This document shows positions 55,992 to 64,000 of a stretch of 64,000 bases of DNA, one piece after another. The notes beneath the pieces are model-generated. The model was not told the DNA's origin and ran no database searches. It was given only the letters and a program-made list of their open reading frames with translations. This DNA is from CBDIHH01 sp965279095. GTDB lineage: Bacteria; Pseudomonadota; Alphaproteobacteria; Caulobacterales; Caulobacteraceae. Every line of letters starts with the position of its first letter. The stretch's first letter is position 1. A program made the position numbers and the translations under genes. The DNA is taken from the NCBI GenBank assembly GCA_965279095.1, contig CBDIHH010000007.1:558001-622000 (forward strand), in the 5' to 3' direction.

Positions 55992-56951
55992 TTACTGCGA
56001 TGGTTCCGTCTTGGTCTCAGCGACGACCGCGTCTTCCCCGAAAGCGCCCCCATGGGGCTCGGCTCGACCCTCGGGATCGGCGTGGATGATGATGTCGGCG
56101 GCGGGATAGGCGTCGAGCACCCGGCGCTCGGCGGCGACGATGATCGAATGGGCCACCTCCAGGGTCATGTCCGGCGGCAGGTCCGCGTGCATCTGGATGT
56201 GAACGAAGGGCCCGGACTCGCGGGTGCGCAGCTGATGCACCCCGAGAATCCGCGGGTCCGCGGCCACCCGCGCCCGGATGTCCCGGCGCGCCTCCGCCGG
56301 CATCTCGCGGTCCAGCAGCTGGTTGGCCGCCTCGCGCAGCACGCTGATGGCGCCCCAGACCAGCCAGGCGGCGACCACGAGCCCGGCGGCGGCGTCGAGC
56401 CAGGGCAGGCCGAGGTAGGCGGCCCCGCCGATCCCGACCAGGGACGCGCCGTTGGACAGCAGGTCCGACGCGTAGTGCGCCCGGTCCCCGGCCACGGCGA
56501 TGGACCGGGTTTGCTTCAGCACCAGGCCCTGGGCGTAGATCAGGCCCCCGGTGGCGGCGATCGACGCCAGCATCACGGCGATGGCCCAGCCCCCGGCGGC
56601 GATCGGGGTGGGCGAGCCCAGGCGGGTGATGGCCTCATGACCGACCAGCGCGGCCGAGGCGAACACCAGGCCCGACTGGAACAGGCTGGAGAAGGCTTCC
56701 GCCTTGCCGTGGCCGAAGCGGTGTTCCGCGTCCGGCGGCGAGGCGGCGTAGCGCACGGCGTAGAAGGTCGCCAGGGAGGCGATCAGGTCGAGGCCCGAAT
56801 CCGCCATCGAGGCCAGCATCGCCACGGAGCCCGACGCCAGCCAGGCGGCGCCCTTGATCGCCAGCAGCACGCTCGCCGTGGCCACCGACAGCAGGGTGAC
56901 CCGGCGGGTGAAGACCTGGGACTGGTGGAGTGCGGCGGCGGCGGCGTTCAT
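55992..56951 (-). CDS. FieF/YiiP-type cation diffusion facilitator
   Basis: 319 aa, six membrane helices. The transport site is DSGLD in TM2 and HYASD in TM5, the DDHD arrangement of FieF/YiiP. This contrasts with the HDHD zinc-type exporter at 32888. A C-terminal cytosolic domain (FVHIQMHADLPPDMTLEVAH, IIIHADPEG) has the YiiP metal-bridge histidines. An acidic tail of ~35 residues is extra. It exports Fe2+, Zn2+ or Cd2+ by proton antiport. Single gene flanked by GST and the kinase operon. Confidence 0.92.
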   Translation of the reverse strand: MNAAAAALHQSQVFTRRVTLLSVATASVLLAIKGAAWLASGSVAMLASMADSGLDLIASLATFYAVRYAASPPDAEHRFGHGKAEAFSSLFQSGLVFASAALVGHEAITRLGSPTPIAAGGWAIAVMLASIAATGGLIYAQGLVLKQTRSIAVAGDRAHYASDLLSNGASLVGIGGAAYLGLPWLDAAAGLVVAAWLVWGAISVLREAANQLLDREMPAEARRDIRARVAADPRILGVHQLRTRESGPFVHIQMHADLPPDMTLEVAHSIIVAAERRVLDAYPAADIIIHADPEGRAEPHGGAFGEDAVVAETKTEPSQ

Positions 56952-57020
56952 CGCGCCACCTATAGCCGCGGCGCCCCCGCCGGCCGAAGCGCGAACGACT
57001 CTCAGCCTGGACGGCGTCTG

Positions 57021-58082
57021 TCAGGGACCGTCGACGCTGAACACCACCACGGCGCGCACGCCCGCGTGGGCCGGGTCGAAGGCCAGGGTCGAGCCGAGGC
57101 TGGCGGCCATGGCGGCGATGACCTTCTGACCCAGACCGGTGCCCTGGGGGGCGGTGTCCGGCATGCCGGGACCGTCGTCCTCGACGGTGAGGCGCGCCGA
57201 CCCGTCGCTCAGGCTCAGGTCCACGCGCACCTCGCCCGCGATGCCCTGGCCGTAGGCGTATTTGCAGGCGTTGGTGACCAGTTCCGAGACGATCACCCCC
57301 AGGGAAACCGCCTTGTCAGGGCTGATCCGAACCGCCTGGGCGGTGAGCGTCATCTGCCGCGGGCTGTCGGCGGTCGACCAGGTCTGTTCCAGCTCCTTGA
57401 GCAGCGCCGCCAGATATTCGGCGATGTCGACGGTCTCGACGTCGTCCGAGGTGTAGAGCTTGCGGTGCACCTGGGTGATGGCCTTGATGCGCGCCTGGGT
57501 GTCGATCAGAGCCCCCCGGGCGGCGGGATCGGCGACGGCGGCCGCCTGCAGCTGCACCAGGGCCGAGACCAGCTGGAGGCTGTTGGCCACCCGGTGGTTG
57601 ACCTCGCGCAGCATCGCCTCCTGGCGCTGCACCACCAGCTCGAGCCGGCCATGAGCGGTCTTGAGCGCCTCCTCGGCCTCAAGTTTCTCGCGGCGCAGGC
57701 GCACCTTCTCCAGGGCCTGGACGAAGACGCCGTCGAGCAGGTCGAAGAACTCCTCGCCCAGGCTCTTGACCACATAGTCGTCGGCGCCGGCCTTCAGGGC
57801 GCCCACCGCAATGCGGCTCTCGTCCGAGCCGGTGACATAGATCAGGGGCGGAGGATCCGGCAGGGCGCACAGGCGCTCCAGGGTGCCCAGGCCGTCGAGG
57901 CCGGGCATGTAGTGGTCGATGGCGATGAGGTCGAACGGCTGCGCCGTGGCCAGGGCCACGCCGGCGGCGCCATCGGCGGCGAGGCTGACCTCATAGCCGC
58001 GCCGGCCCATCGCCCGGCGCACCAGCTCGCGCAGGCCCTCATCGTCGTCGATATAGAGGACCTGGGGGCCCCTCGACGTCAC
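57021..58082 (-). CDS. Response regulator fused to an HWE/HisKA_2-type histidine kinase
   Basis: 353 aa. An N-terminal receiver (~1-120) has YIDDDEG, the phosphoacceptor Asp in DLIAIDHYMPGLDG, and VTGSDESRIAVGALKAGADD with a C-terminal YVVKS lysine. A coiled linker (~120-150) precedes the HisKA_2 dimer domain with the phospho-His in LREVNHRVANSLQLV. An HATPase follows (VSELVTNACKYAYG, DDGPGMPD, GTGLGQKVI). It signals without a DNA-binding domain. The GTG start overlaps the upstream response-regulator stop (GTGA). Third gene of a fully coupled three-gene operon. Confidence 0.9.
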   Translation of the reverse strand: MTSRGPQVLYIDDDEGLRELVRRAMGRRGYEVSLAADGAAGVALATAQPFDLIAIDHYMPGLDGLGTLERLCALPDPPPLIYVTGSDESRIAVGALKAGADDYVVKSLGEEFFDLLDGVFVQALEKVRLRREKLEAEEALKTAHGRLELVVQRQEAMLREVNHRVANSLQLVSALVQLQAAAVADPAARGALIDTQARIKAITQVHRKLYTSDDVETVDIAEYLAALLKELEQTWSTADSPRQMTLTAQAVRISPDKAVSLGVIVSELVTNACKYAYGQGIAGEVRVDLSLSDGSARLTVEDDGPGMPDTAPQGTGLGQKVIAAMAASLGSTLAFDPAHAGVRAVVVFSVDGP

Positions 58083-58525
58083 GCATCGCCCTCGGGATCG
58101 GGAACCTGCATGACCGACAGGAACAGTCCCAGCTGCCGGATCGCCTGGGCGAAGGACTCATAGTCCACCGGCTTGGTGATGTAGACATTGCAGCCCAGAT
58201 CGTAGCAGCGCTGGATCTCGACCTTGTCGTCGGTGGTGGTCAGCACCACCACCGGCAGGCGCTTCAGCTTGGGATGCGACTTGAGCTTGGCCAGGATGTC
58301 GGTACCGCTCATGTCCGGCAGGTTGAGGTCGAGCAGCACCAGGGCCGGGCCATTGGCGGCCGGGCCGTGGGCGGACGTGAACAGGAAGTCCAACCCCGAT
58401 CCGCCGTCGAGGAAGTGGTGGATCTTGTTGGAGATTCCGGCCCGGCGGATATTCTTCTCGATCAGCCGGGCATGGCCTTCGTCGTCCTCGATCATGACGA
58501 TATTGACGGCCTGATGGTCGGTCAC
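58079..58525 (-). CDS. Single-domain response regulator (Rcp1-like)
   Basis: 148 aa, receiver only: IEDDEGHARLIEKNIRRAG; phosphoacceptor Asp in LVLLDLNLPDMSG; Thr and Lys in VVLTTTDD and YITKPVDY. It resembles phytochrome-linked Rcp1 receivers, with an insert between helix 1 and strand 2 (KIHHFLDGGSGLDFLF). It probably shuttles phosphoryl groups between the two kinases flanking it. Starts at GTG overlapping the CHASE3 kinase stop, and its own stop overlaps the next GTG. Confidence 0.93.
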   Translation of the reverse strand: MTDHQAVNIVMIEDDEGHARLIEKNIRRAGISNKIHHFLDGGSGLDFLFTSAHGPAANGPALVLLDLNLPDMSGTDILAKLKSHPKLKRLPVVVLTTTDDKVEIQRCYDLGCNVYITKPVDYESFAQAIRQLGLFLSVMQVPDPEGDA

Positions 58526-60042
58526 GGATTGGGTCCCTGGTCGGTATTGATCCTGGCGGGCAGAGAGAGGCGGAATGTGGCGCCCTGGTCAAGGGCGGAC
58601 TCGCAGGTGATGAACCCGCCCAGCCGATAGGCCAGAGCCCTCACATGGGCCAGGCCGATGCCCTCGCCCGGCTGGTCCTGAACCCCCGAGCGGCGGAACA
58701 GCTCGAAGATGCGCTCATGGTCCTTGGGGTCAATGCCGCGGCCATTGTCCTGCACGGCGTAGACCACGCGCCCTGCGCTCTCGCGACCGCTCACCGTGAT
58801 CCGCCCCACCCGACCCGGGGCAAGATATTTGACCGCGTTCTCGACGAGGTTGCTGAGCACCTGCTCCACGGCGACCCGGTCGCTGACGACGGACGGCAGG
58901 GGCGCCTCGACGCTCACCTCCGCGCCGAGGCCGTCGATGCGGTGGCGCAGGCTGCCGACGATGCCCTCCGCCAGGGCGGTCATGTCCAGGGGTTCAGGGG
59001 CCAGCACCCGGCGGCCCTCGCGGGACAGGCGCAGGATGGCGTTGATCAGCCGATCCATCTTCTGGGTCGAGGAGCGGATGAAGCCGATGGCCTCGGGCAG
59101 GTCCTCGTCCACCGCCGCCTCGGCCTCGGCGGTGAGGATCTGCGGCGCCTCCTGCCGGGCCCGTTCCACCAGGGCGGCGAGCGGGCGGGAGGCGGCCTGC
59201 AATTCGCTGGTGAAGCCCATCACATTGACCAGGGGCGAGCGAAGATCGTGGCTGACGATATAGGCGAACCGCTGGATCTCGTCATTGGCGCGCGCCAGGT
59301 CGGAGGTGCGCTCGGCGACGGCGTCCTCGAGGCCTTCGTTGAGCTCACGCAGGGCGTTGCGCGACGTCGTCAGGTCGTGGGTGTAGCGCAGGATCACCCA
59401 GATGGACGACACCCCCACCAGCAGCAGCACCACGCCGGCGATGGAGAAGGTGGCGAAGACCAGGCGGGCGCTGGCGTCGCGTTCGGCTTCGCGCAGGGAG
59501 AGCAGCCGTCGCTCCTCGGCCGTCATCTCGTTGGCGGTCCGGCGGATGGCGAAGACGATCTCCGGGCTGCTGTTGAGGCCGAACATCCGCGCCGCCTCGA
59601 TGCGCTGTCCCCGGCCAATCTGCTCAAGGGCCTCGGCGAAGAGGTTGCTCTGCAGGGTGGTCAGCCGGCGCAGCCGCTCGACCCGCCGCTGCTGGGACGG
59701 ATTGTCCCGGGTCAGCGCCTGCATGCGATCGAGGTGACGCCGCAGATCCGCTGACGACTGGTTATAGACATCGAGAAACCGCTTCTGCCCGGTCAGCAGA
59801 AGGCCCCGGCGGCCGGTCTCGGCGCGCTCGCTGACCACCCGGAACTCGGCGATTTCCTGCGACACCTCGTAGGTATGGTCGACCCAGGCGCCGTAGTTCT
59901 GATTCTGCACGACCGCCCCGACCACCACCGTGGCGATGGTCGCCAGGGCCAGGAAGCCCAGGGCGACCCCGGCCAGCACAAGGCGTCCGAAGGTCCGCGC
60001 GGTCAGCTCACCCTTCGAGCCTGGTATCGTCGGTGGCCGCAC
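58522..60042 (-). CDS. CHASE3-domain sensor histidine kinase
   Basis: 506 aa from GTG 60042. Two membrane helices (LVLAGVALGFLALATIATVV and a second near residue 200, FSIAGVVLLLVGVSSIWVIL) flank a periplasmic CHASE3 domain (YEVSQEIAEFRVVSERAETG, RRGLLLTGQKRFL). A coiled coil, then HisKA with YIVSHDLRSPLVNVMGF and HATPase with LSNLVENAVKYL and DNGRGIDPKDHERIFELF follow. GTG 60042 has GGGGGA six bases upstream; GTG 60147 would add 35 low-complexity residues. First gene of the coupled kinase-receiver-kinase operon, downstream of lysR. Confidence 0.88.
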   Translation of the reverse strand: MRPPTIPGSKGELTARTFGRLVLAGVALGFLALATIATVVVGAVVQNQNYGAWVDHTYEVSQEIAEFRVVSERAETGRRGLLLTGQKRFLDVYNQSSADLRRHLDRMQALTRDNPSQQRRVERLRRLTTLQSNLFAEALEQIGRGQRIEAARMFGLNSSPEIVFAIRRTANEMTAEERRLLSLREAERDASARLVFATFSIAGVVLLLVGVSSIWVILRYTHDLTTSRNALRELNEGLEDAVAERTSDLARANDEIQRFAYIVSHDLRSPLVNVMGFTSELQAASRPLAALVERARQEAPQILTAEAEAAVDEDLPEAIGFIRSSTQKMDRLINAILRLSREGRRVLAPEPLDMTALAEGIVGSLRHRIDGLGAEVSVEAPLPSVVSDRVAVEQVLSNLVENAVKYLAPGRVGRITVSGRESAGRVVYAVQDNGRGIDPKDHERIFELFRRSGVQDQPGEGIGLAHVRALAYRLGGFITCESALDQGATFRLSLPARINTDQGPNP

Positions 60043-60150
60043 GGCTGGTCCCCCAAAGGCCCCAAGGCCAAGCTTGCCGGACAATAAGCCGGATAAGGGC
60101 GGAGAGTTCCCTGGCTTTAGGCCGTCGATACCGCGCTGCGCGCTCACCCC

Positions 60151-61068
60151 CTAGGCCGCAGGCGCGGCGGATGGCGTCCTGGACCGAGCCGCCAGCATCC
60201 GTTTCACATCCCCCACCACCAAGGCGGCGGCGGGCGAAAGGCTGTGGCCGGGCCGGGTGACCAGGACCAGTTCAAGCATCGGCAGGGCGTCACCCCGCCA
60301 GACCAGCTCCACCAGCCCGCTGGTGGCGTCGTCCCTGATCAGCAACCGGGATGCGAACAGAACCACATCCGTGCGCAGCGCCACCTCTGCCAGGGAGCGA
60401 TAGTCGTCGCAGGAGAGGCTGGGGGCATAGGCCTGCCAGGGCGGCGCGTCGGATCCGACCGATGGAGCCTCATCCTGACCCGCTCCTCCGGCGCTGGGAT
60501 AGAGCGCAAGGTCCTCAGCCCCGACGGATTCCATCCGAGTCAGGGGGTGCCCCTTGCGCACCAGGAGCGAGAAGGGAATTTCAGCCAAGGCCTGGGTGGA
60601 GAGTTCCGCCTTGCCCAAGGCGGCCTTGGAGCAGATGAAAAATTCGATCCCGTCCCGGTCCAGTTCCCGCGCCATGCGGGCCGCGGACAGGACCAGCACA
60701 TTGATCTCCAGGCCGGGACGTTCGACGGCCGCGAAGGCCAGGACATCGCTCATGACCAGGGCCGCCGGCAAGGGCCCCAGGCCAAAGCGGATCTGGCCAA
60801 AGGCGCCGGTGGCGAGTTGACGCACGGTGCGCTCAAGGGCCTGGGCGCTGCCCAGCAGCTGCTCGCCTTCGCGGGCCAGCACGCGCCCGGCCGGGGTGAC
60901 CGACACCCCGGCCCTGCCCCGGTCAAACAGGCGTAACCCGAGGTCGGCCTCGAGCGCCTGAACGCTGCGGGTCAGGGCCGACTGGGTCAGGTTCAGAGCC
61001 TGGGCCGCGCGCGCGTAGTTCCCGGTCTGGGCGAGGGTGACGACGTGGCGGAGCTTGCGCAGGTCCAT
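60151..61068 (-). CDS. LysR-family transcriptional regulator
   Basis: 305 aa. The N-terminal winged HTH begins MDLRKLRHVVTLAQTGNYAR then AAQALNLTQSALTRSVQAL, with the recognition helix in TQSALTRS. The C-terminal periplasmic-binding-type effector domain includes GQIRFGLGPLPAALV and ADPSV-like segments. It is divergent from a sterol desaturase-type gene with a 100-bp shared region holding two palindromes, so it probably controls that gene. ATG 61068 is the family start; the frame stays open further upstream. Confidence 0.9.
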   Translation of the reverse strand: MDLRKLRHVVTLAQTGNYARAAQALNLTQSALTRSVQALEADLGLRLFDRGRAGVSVTPAGRVLAREGEQLLGSAQALERTVRQLATGAFGQIRFGLGPLPAALVMSDVLAFAAVERPGLEINVLVLSAARMARELDRDGIEFFICSKAALGKAELSTQALAEIPFSLLVRKGHPLTRMESVGAEDLALYPSAGGAGQDEAPSVGSDAPPWQAYAPSLSCDDYRSLAEVALRTDVVLFASRLLIRDDATSGLVELVWRGDALPMLELVLVTRPGHSLSPAAALVVGDVKRMLAARSRTPSAAPAA

Positions 61069-61087
61069 GCCGGAGCATTCACCAAAA

Positions 61088-61118
61088 TCATTGAAAATGA
61101 CAGTCCAATGCATTGGAC
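61088..61118. promoter_or_regulatory. Two adjacent palindromes in the lysR/desaturase divergent promoter
   Basis: TCATT-GAA-AATGA (61088-61100) and GTCCAATGCATTGGAC (61103-61118, perfect 16-bp dyad) lie side by side between the lysR start (61068) and the desaturase start (61169). LysR proteins bind dyads in such divergent spaces. The structure is seen; the binding role is inferred. Confidence 0.55.
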
Positions 61119-61168
61119 GCACCAACCGGGGGCGCCCACTGTCACCCGCGGCGTGACGGAGACGACGG

Positions 61169-62014
61169 ATGGGACTGTCTATCGGGCTGGCGACGGTGCT
61201 GATGCTGACGCTCGAACTGCTGGCCGGTCGGCACAAGGGCGTCTATCGGGGGCGGGATCGTTTGGTGATCGTCCTGTGCGCCGCCGTCAGCGCCGCCACC
61301 CGTCCGATGGCCGCCTTGCTGGTCGCCGCGGTCCTCGGCCTGGTTTTGCCTCAGCAGCGCAACGCCCTGTCGTCCACGCCGCTCTGGCTGGCCTTCCCGG
61401 CGGTCCTCCTGGTCACGGAGTTCACCTTCTACTGGGTCCATCGCTGGGCGCACGAATCCCAGAACACCCGCTGGGAATGGTTGTGGAAGCTGCATCGGAC
61501 CCATCATTCCGGCGGCTTCATGAACGTGTTGCTGACCCTGAGGGTGAACCCGTTCTGGACCTTCGTCGTGCCCTATGGGTGGGTTCTCGGCGGCGCGACC
61601 TGGCTTGGCATGGAAAAGGCGGCGGCGCTGACCCTGACGACGATCTACGGCTGGAACCTGATCACCCACAGCGCCTTCCGCGCGGACGACTGGCTACGCG
61701 CCCGGCCCATCGGCCGCCAATGGCTGCACGCCTTCGAGCATGTGCTGGTCACACCGGGCATCCACCACACCCATCATGGCTGGGGTCGCGACGGAAAGCC
61801 CTACCGCAACTTCGCCACGACCCTGTCCATGTTCGACGCCCTGTTCGGGACGCTGCACCTGCCCGAGGGCAAGCCCAGCCACTACGGCCTACCCGGCCCG
61901 AACGCTGCCTGGACAGAAGAAGTGTTCTACCCGCTCGTGCAGGTCCGCAGCCAATCTGCGCAGCCCCCTAAGCCGCCACGCCGGTCTGCGTCAGCGGATG
62001 CTCCAGCCGCCTGA
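61169..62014 (+). CDS. Sterol desaturase/fatty acid hydroxylase family membrane protein
   Basis: 281 aa. Three or four hydrophobic segments and the histidine clusters of the di-iron hydroxylase family: HRWAHE, LHRTHHS, and GIHHTHHGWG, with the extra ITHSAF. It would use O2 to hydroxylate or desaturate a lipid (a hopanoid, fatty acid or carotenoid-like substrate). A positively charged C-terminal tail follows the last catalytic box. Its 3' end overlaps the convergent gltB gene by 47 bases. Likely regulated by the divergent lysR. Confidence 0.9.
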   Translation: MGLSIGLATVLMLTLELLAGRHKGVYRGRDRLVIVLCAAVSAATRPMAALLVAAVLGLVLPQQRNALSSTPLWLAFPAVLLVTEFTFYWVHRWAHESQNTRWEWLWKLHRTHHSGGFMNVLLTLRVNPFWTFVVPYGWVLGGATWLGMEKAAALTLTTIYGWNLITHSAFRADDWLRARPIGRQWLHAFEHVLVTPGIHHTHHGWGRDGKPYRNFATTLSMFDALFGTLHLPEGKPSHYGLPGPNAAWTEEVFYPLVQVRSQSAQPPKPPRRSASADAPAA

Positions 62015-64000
62015 GCATCTCCTTGGGACAGACCTGCCAGAAGGCGCCCCGGACCCGGTCCCAGTCGCGCAGCAGTCCCTCGGCGAAGCGCGAACCGGTC
62101 TCGGCGGCGTGCTCGGCGACGAGGTTGCGAAGCACGCCTTCCCAATGGGGCGAGGCCAGCCTCTGGATCACCACGCTCTCGGGGTTCACCGCGCCCTCGA
62201 AGCTGCTGTTCTGGTCGAGGACGAAGGCCATGCCCCCGGTCATGCCGGCGGCGAAGTTGTCGCCCACGTCGCCGAGGATCACAGCCACCCCGCCGGTCAT
62301 GTATTCGCAGCCGTTGGCCCCGACGCCCTCAACCACGGTCACGGCCCCGGAGTTGCGCACGGCGAACCGCTCGCCCGCCCGCCCGGCGGCGAACAGCCGG
62401 CCCGCGGTGGCGCCGTACAGGATGGTGTTGCCGATCAGGGCGTTGGTCTCCGGGCTGGCCAGGGTGGGGGACGGCCGGATGGCGATGGTCGCCCCCGACA
62501 GCCCCTTGCCGACATAGTCGTTGGCCTCGCCCACCAGCTCCAGGCGCAGCCCCTGCACCGCGAAGGCGCCCAGGCTCTGGCCCGCCGACCCCTTGAGCTG
62601 GACGGTCAGGTGCCCGGGGGCCAGGCCGGTCATGCCGAACTTGCGCACGATATGGCTGGAGATCCGCGCGCCGATGGCCCGGGCGGTGTTCCTCACCGTG
62701 TAGCTCAGCTGCATCTTCTCGCCGCGCTCCAGCATCGGCGCCGCGTCGCGGACGATCTGGGCGTCCAGGGCGTCGGGCACGGCGTTGCGGCCGACGACCG
62801 TGGAATAGGGCTTGCCCAGTCCCGGGTCGGCGCGGACCAGCAGCGGGTTGAGGTCCAGGTCGTCGAGGTGCTCGGCGCCGCGCGACACCTGCACCAGAAG
62901 GTCGGTGCGACCGACGATGTCGAGCAGGCTGCGGAAGCCCAGGGACGCCAGGATCTCGCGCACCTCCTCGGCGATGAAGCTGAACAGGTTGATGACCTTG
63001 TCCGGCGTGCCCGTGAACTTGGCGCGCAGGGCCTCGTCCTGGGTGCAGACCCCCACCGGGCAGGTGTTGGAATGGCACTGGCGCACCATGATGCAGCCCA
63101 TGGCGATCAGGCTGGCGGTGCCGATCCCGTATTCCTCGGCGCCCAGCATCGCCGCGATGACCACGTCGCGGCCGGTGCGCAGGCCGCCGTCGGCGCGCAG
63201 CTTCACCCGCTCGCGCAGGCCATTGAGCGTCAGCACCTGGTGGGCCTCCGACAGGCCCATCTCCATGGGGCAGCCGGCGTATTTGATCGAGGTCTGCGGC
63301 GACGCCCCCGTGCCGCCCACATGGCCGGAGATGAGGATGGTGTCGGCCTTGGCCTTGGCCACCCCGGCGGCGATGGCGCCGATGCCGGTCATGGACACCA
63401 GCTTCACCGTCACCCGGGCGTCGGGGTTGATCTGCTTGAGGTCGTAGATCAGCTGGGCCAGGTCCTCGATCGAATAGATGTCGTGGTGCGGCGGCGGCGA
63501 GATCAGCATCACCCCCGGCGTCGCGTGGCGCAGCCGGGCGATATATTCGGTGACCTTGAAGCCGGGCAGCTGGCCGCCCTCCCCCGGCTTGGCGCCCTGG
63601 GCGACCTTGATCTCCAGCTCGCGGCACTGGTTGAGATATTCGGCCGTCACCCCGAACCGCCCCGAGGCCACCTGCTTGATGGCCGAGTTGGGGTTGTCGC
63701 CGTTGGGCAGGGGCTTGTAGCGGGCGGTGTCCTCGCCGCCCTCGCCCGACACCGACTGGGCGCCGATCCGGTTCATGGCGATGTTCAGGGCCCCATGCGC
63801 CTCGGGCGACAGGGCGCCCAGGGACATGCCGGGGGTGACGAAGCGTTTGCGGATCTCGTTGATGCTCTCGACCTCGTCGACGTTCACCGACGGCTGCTCG
63901 GAGCGGTAGTCCAGCAGGTCGCGCAGCTGCACCGGCGGCAGGCCCTTCATGCCGTCCGAATAGCGCTTGAAGACGTCGAAGGCGCCGGTGTCGCAGGCAT
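61968..64000 (-). CDS. gltB: Glutamate synthase large subunit (C-terminal part, runs off the right edge)
   Basis: About 677 codons of the 3' portion are present; the start lies beyond 64000, and the frame is open to the edge (CDTGAFDVFKRYSDGMKGLP). The FMN-binding synthase domain has ISPPPHHDIYSIEDLAQLI and SGHVGGTGASPQTSIKYAG. The [3Fe-4S] cysteines are in CIMVRQCHSNTCPVGVC. The C-terminal GXGXG beta-helix is visible (GANGCEYMTGGVAVILGDVG then NFAAGMTGGMAF). It converts glutamine and 2-oxoglutarate to glutamate with GltD. Its 3' end overlaps the sterol desaturase gene by 47 bases tail to tail. Confidence 0.96.
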   Translation of the reverse strand, partial: ACDTGAFDVFKRYSDGMKGLPPVQLRDLLDYRSEQPSVNVDEVESINEIRKRFVTPGMSLGALSPEAHGALNIAMNRIGAQSVSGEGGEDTARYKPLPNGDNPNSAIKQVASGRFGVTAEYLNQCRELEIKVAQGAKPGEGGQLPGFKVTEYIARLRHATPGVMLISPPPHHDIYSIEDLAQLIYDLKQINPDARVTVKLVSMTGIGAIAAGVAKAKADTILISGHVGGTGASPQTSIKYAGCPMEMGLSEAHQVLTLNGLRERVKLRADGGLRTGRDVVIAAMLGAEEYGIGTASLIAMGCIMVRQCHSNTCPVGVCTQDEALRAKFTGTPDKVINLFSFIAEEVREILASLGFRSLLDIVGRTDLLVQVSRGAEHLDDLDLNPLLVRADPGLGKPYSTVVGRNAVPDALDAQIVRDAAPMLERGEKMQLSYTVRNTARAIGARISSHIVRKFGMTGLAPGHLTVQLKGSAGQSLGAFAVQGLRLELVGEANDYVGKGLSGATIAIRPSPTLASPETNALIGNTILYGATAGRLFAAGRAGERFAVRNSGAVTVVEGVGANGCEYMTGGVAVILGDVGDNFAAGMTGGMAFVLDQNSSFEGAVNPESVVIQRLASPHWEGVLRNLVAEHAAETGSRFAEGLLRDWDRVRGAFWQVCPKEMLRRLEHPLTQTGVAA

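Noticed and set aside
55404..58163. A 919-codon open frame on the plus strand
   Set aside because: It is antisense to the GST, CDF and kinase genes, which have complete family motifs. Its translation is low-complexity Gly/Arg/Gln/His-rich sequence typical of high-GC antisense frames.

Overview
This is a high-GC, gene-dense chromosomal segment of an alphaproteobacterium, most likely of the Caulobacterales (Phenylobacterium/Caulobacter type). The pointers are a TipF-type flagellar c-di-GMP effector with CcrM-type GANTC sites upstream, a DUF3035 (BamF-like) lipoprotein next to lspA and ileS, an hsp20-DUF1150 pair, a DUF2125 protein, HWE/HisKA_2 kinase signalling, and abundant MFS, TonB-receptor and beta-lactamase-fold genes. 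It contains no rRNA, CRISPR array, prophage or recognisable insertion sequence. The genus is an inference from gene content.

Layout. 1-7 kb: a GT39 glycosyltransferase, an OmpA-type porin with a 24-proline linker, and a TetR-HlyD-ABC ATPase-permease efflux operon with a perfect 26-bp operator palindrome. A tRNA-Ser(CGA) follows. 7-13 kb: two divergent metabolic pairs (MFS/flavin monooxygenase; Gfo-Idh-MocA oxidoreductase/3-hydroxyisobutyryl-CoA hydrolase) separated by an 0.9-kb island of palindromic repeats with a 203-bp-period tandem duplication. 13-22 kb: a GAF-(degenerate GGDEF)-EAL protein, an EamA transporter with a 23-histidine tail, a secreted GH16-RTX glycanase, a TonB-receptor-like protein with a glycine-rich insert, and an MmgE/PrpD protein. 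22-30 kb: heat-inducible-looking hsp20-DUF1150, orphan modA, a sulfotransferase-DUF1214 pair, a lipoprotein, MFS, ChaC and DUF2125.

30-34 kb: an aromatic amino-acid locus (chorismate mutase, hisC-type aminotransferase, prephenate dehydrogenase), a zinc-type CDF exporter, and tadA/rluB whose start codons lie in one 12-bp palindrome. 35-40 kb: a second, YnbAB-like phospholipid cluster (serine hydrolase, CDP-alcohol phosphatidyltransferase, CDP-diglyceride synthase, acyltransferase) interrupted by a DUF559 nuclease gene bracketed by direct repeats. 39.7-43 kb: rsmD, an esterase and an MFS gene. 43-52.5 kb: mutL, a small lipoprotein, then a minus-strand housekeeping block (HAD hydrolase, MaoC, ribF, a 58-aa YegP-like gene, ileS, lspA, DUF3035). 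52.7-60 kb: tipF-queG-GST, a FieF-type CDF exporter, and a translationally coupled histidine kinase/response regulator/RR-HWE kinase operon. 60-64 kb: a LysR regulator divergent from a sterol desaturase-type hydroxylase, and the C-terminal two thirds of gltB running off the right edge.

The most unusual non-coding signal is a dispersed family of imperfect palindromes sharing the ends TCATCC...GGACCCAG / CTGGGTCC...GGATGA, with interiors that differ between copies but are themselves hairpins. Seven copies or parts of copies lie between genes here. A second family (CTCTCCCCG...CGGGGAGAG) surrounds the DUF559 gene. No clearly new multi-gene defence or biosynthetic system is apparent; the best candidates for novelty are these repeat families, the DUF559-repeat unit and the YnbAB-like lipid cluster.
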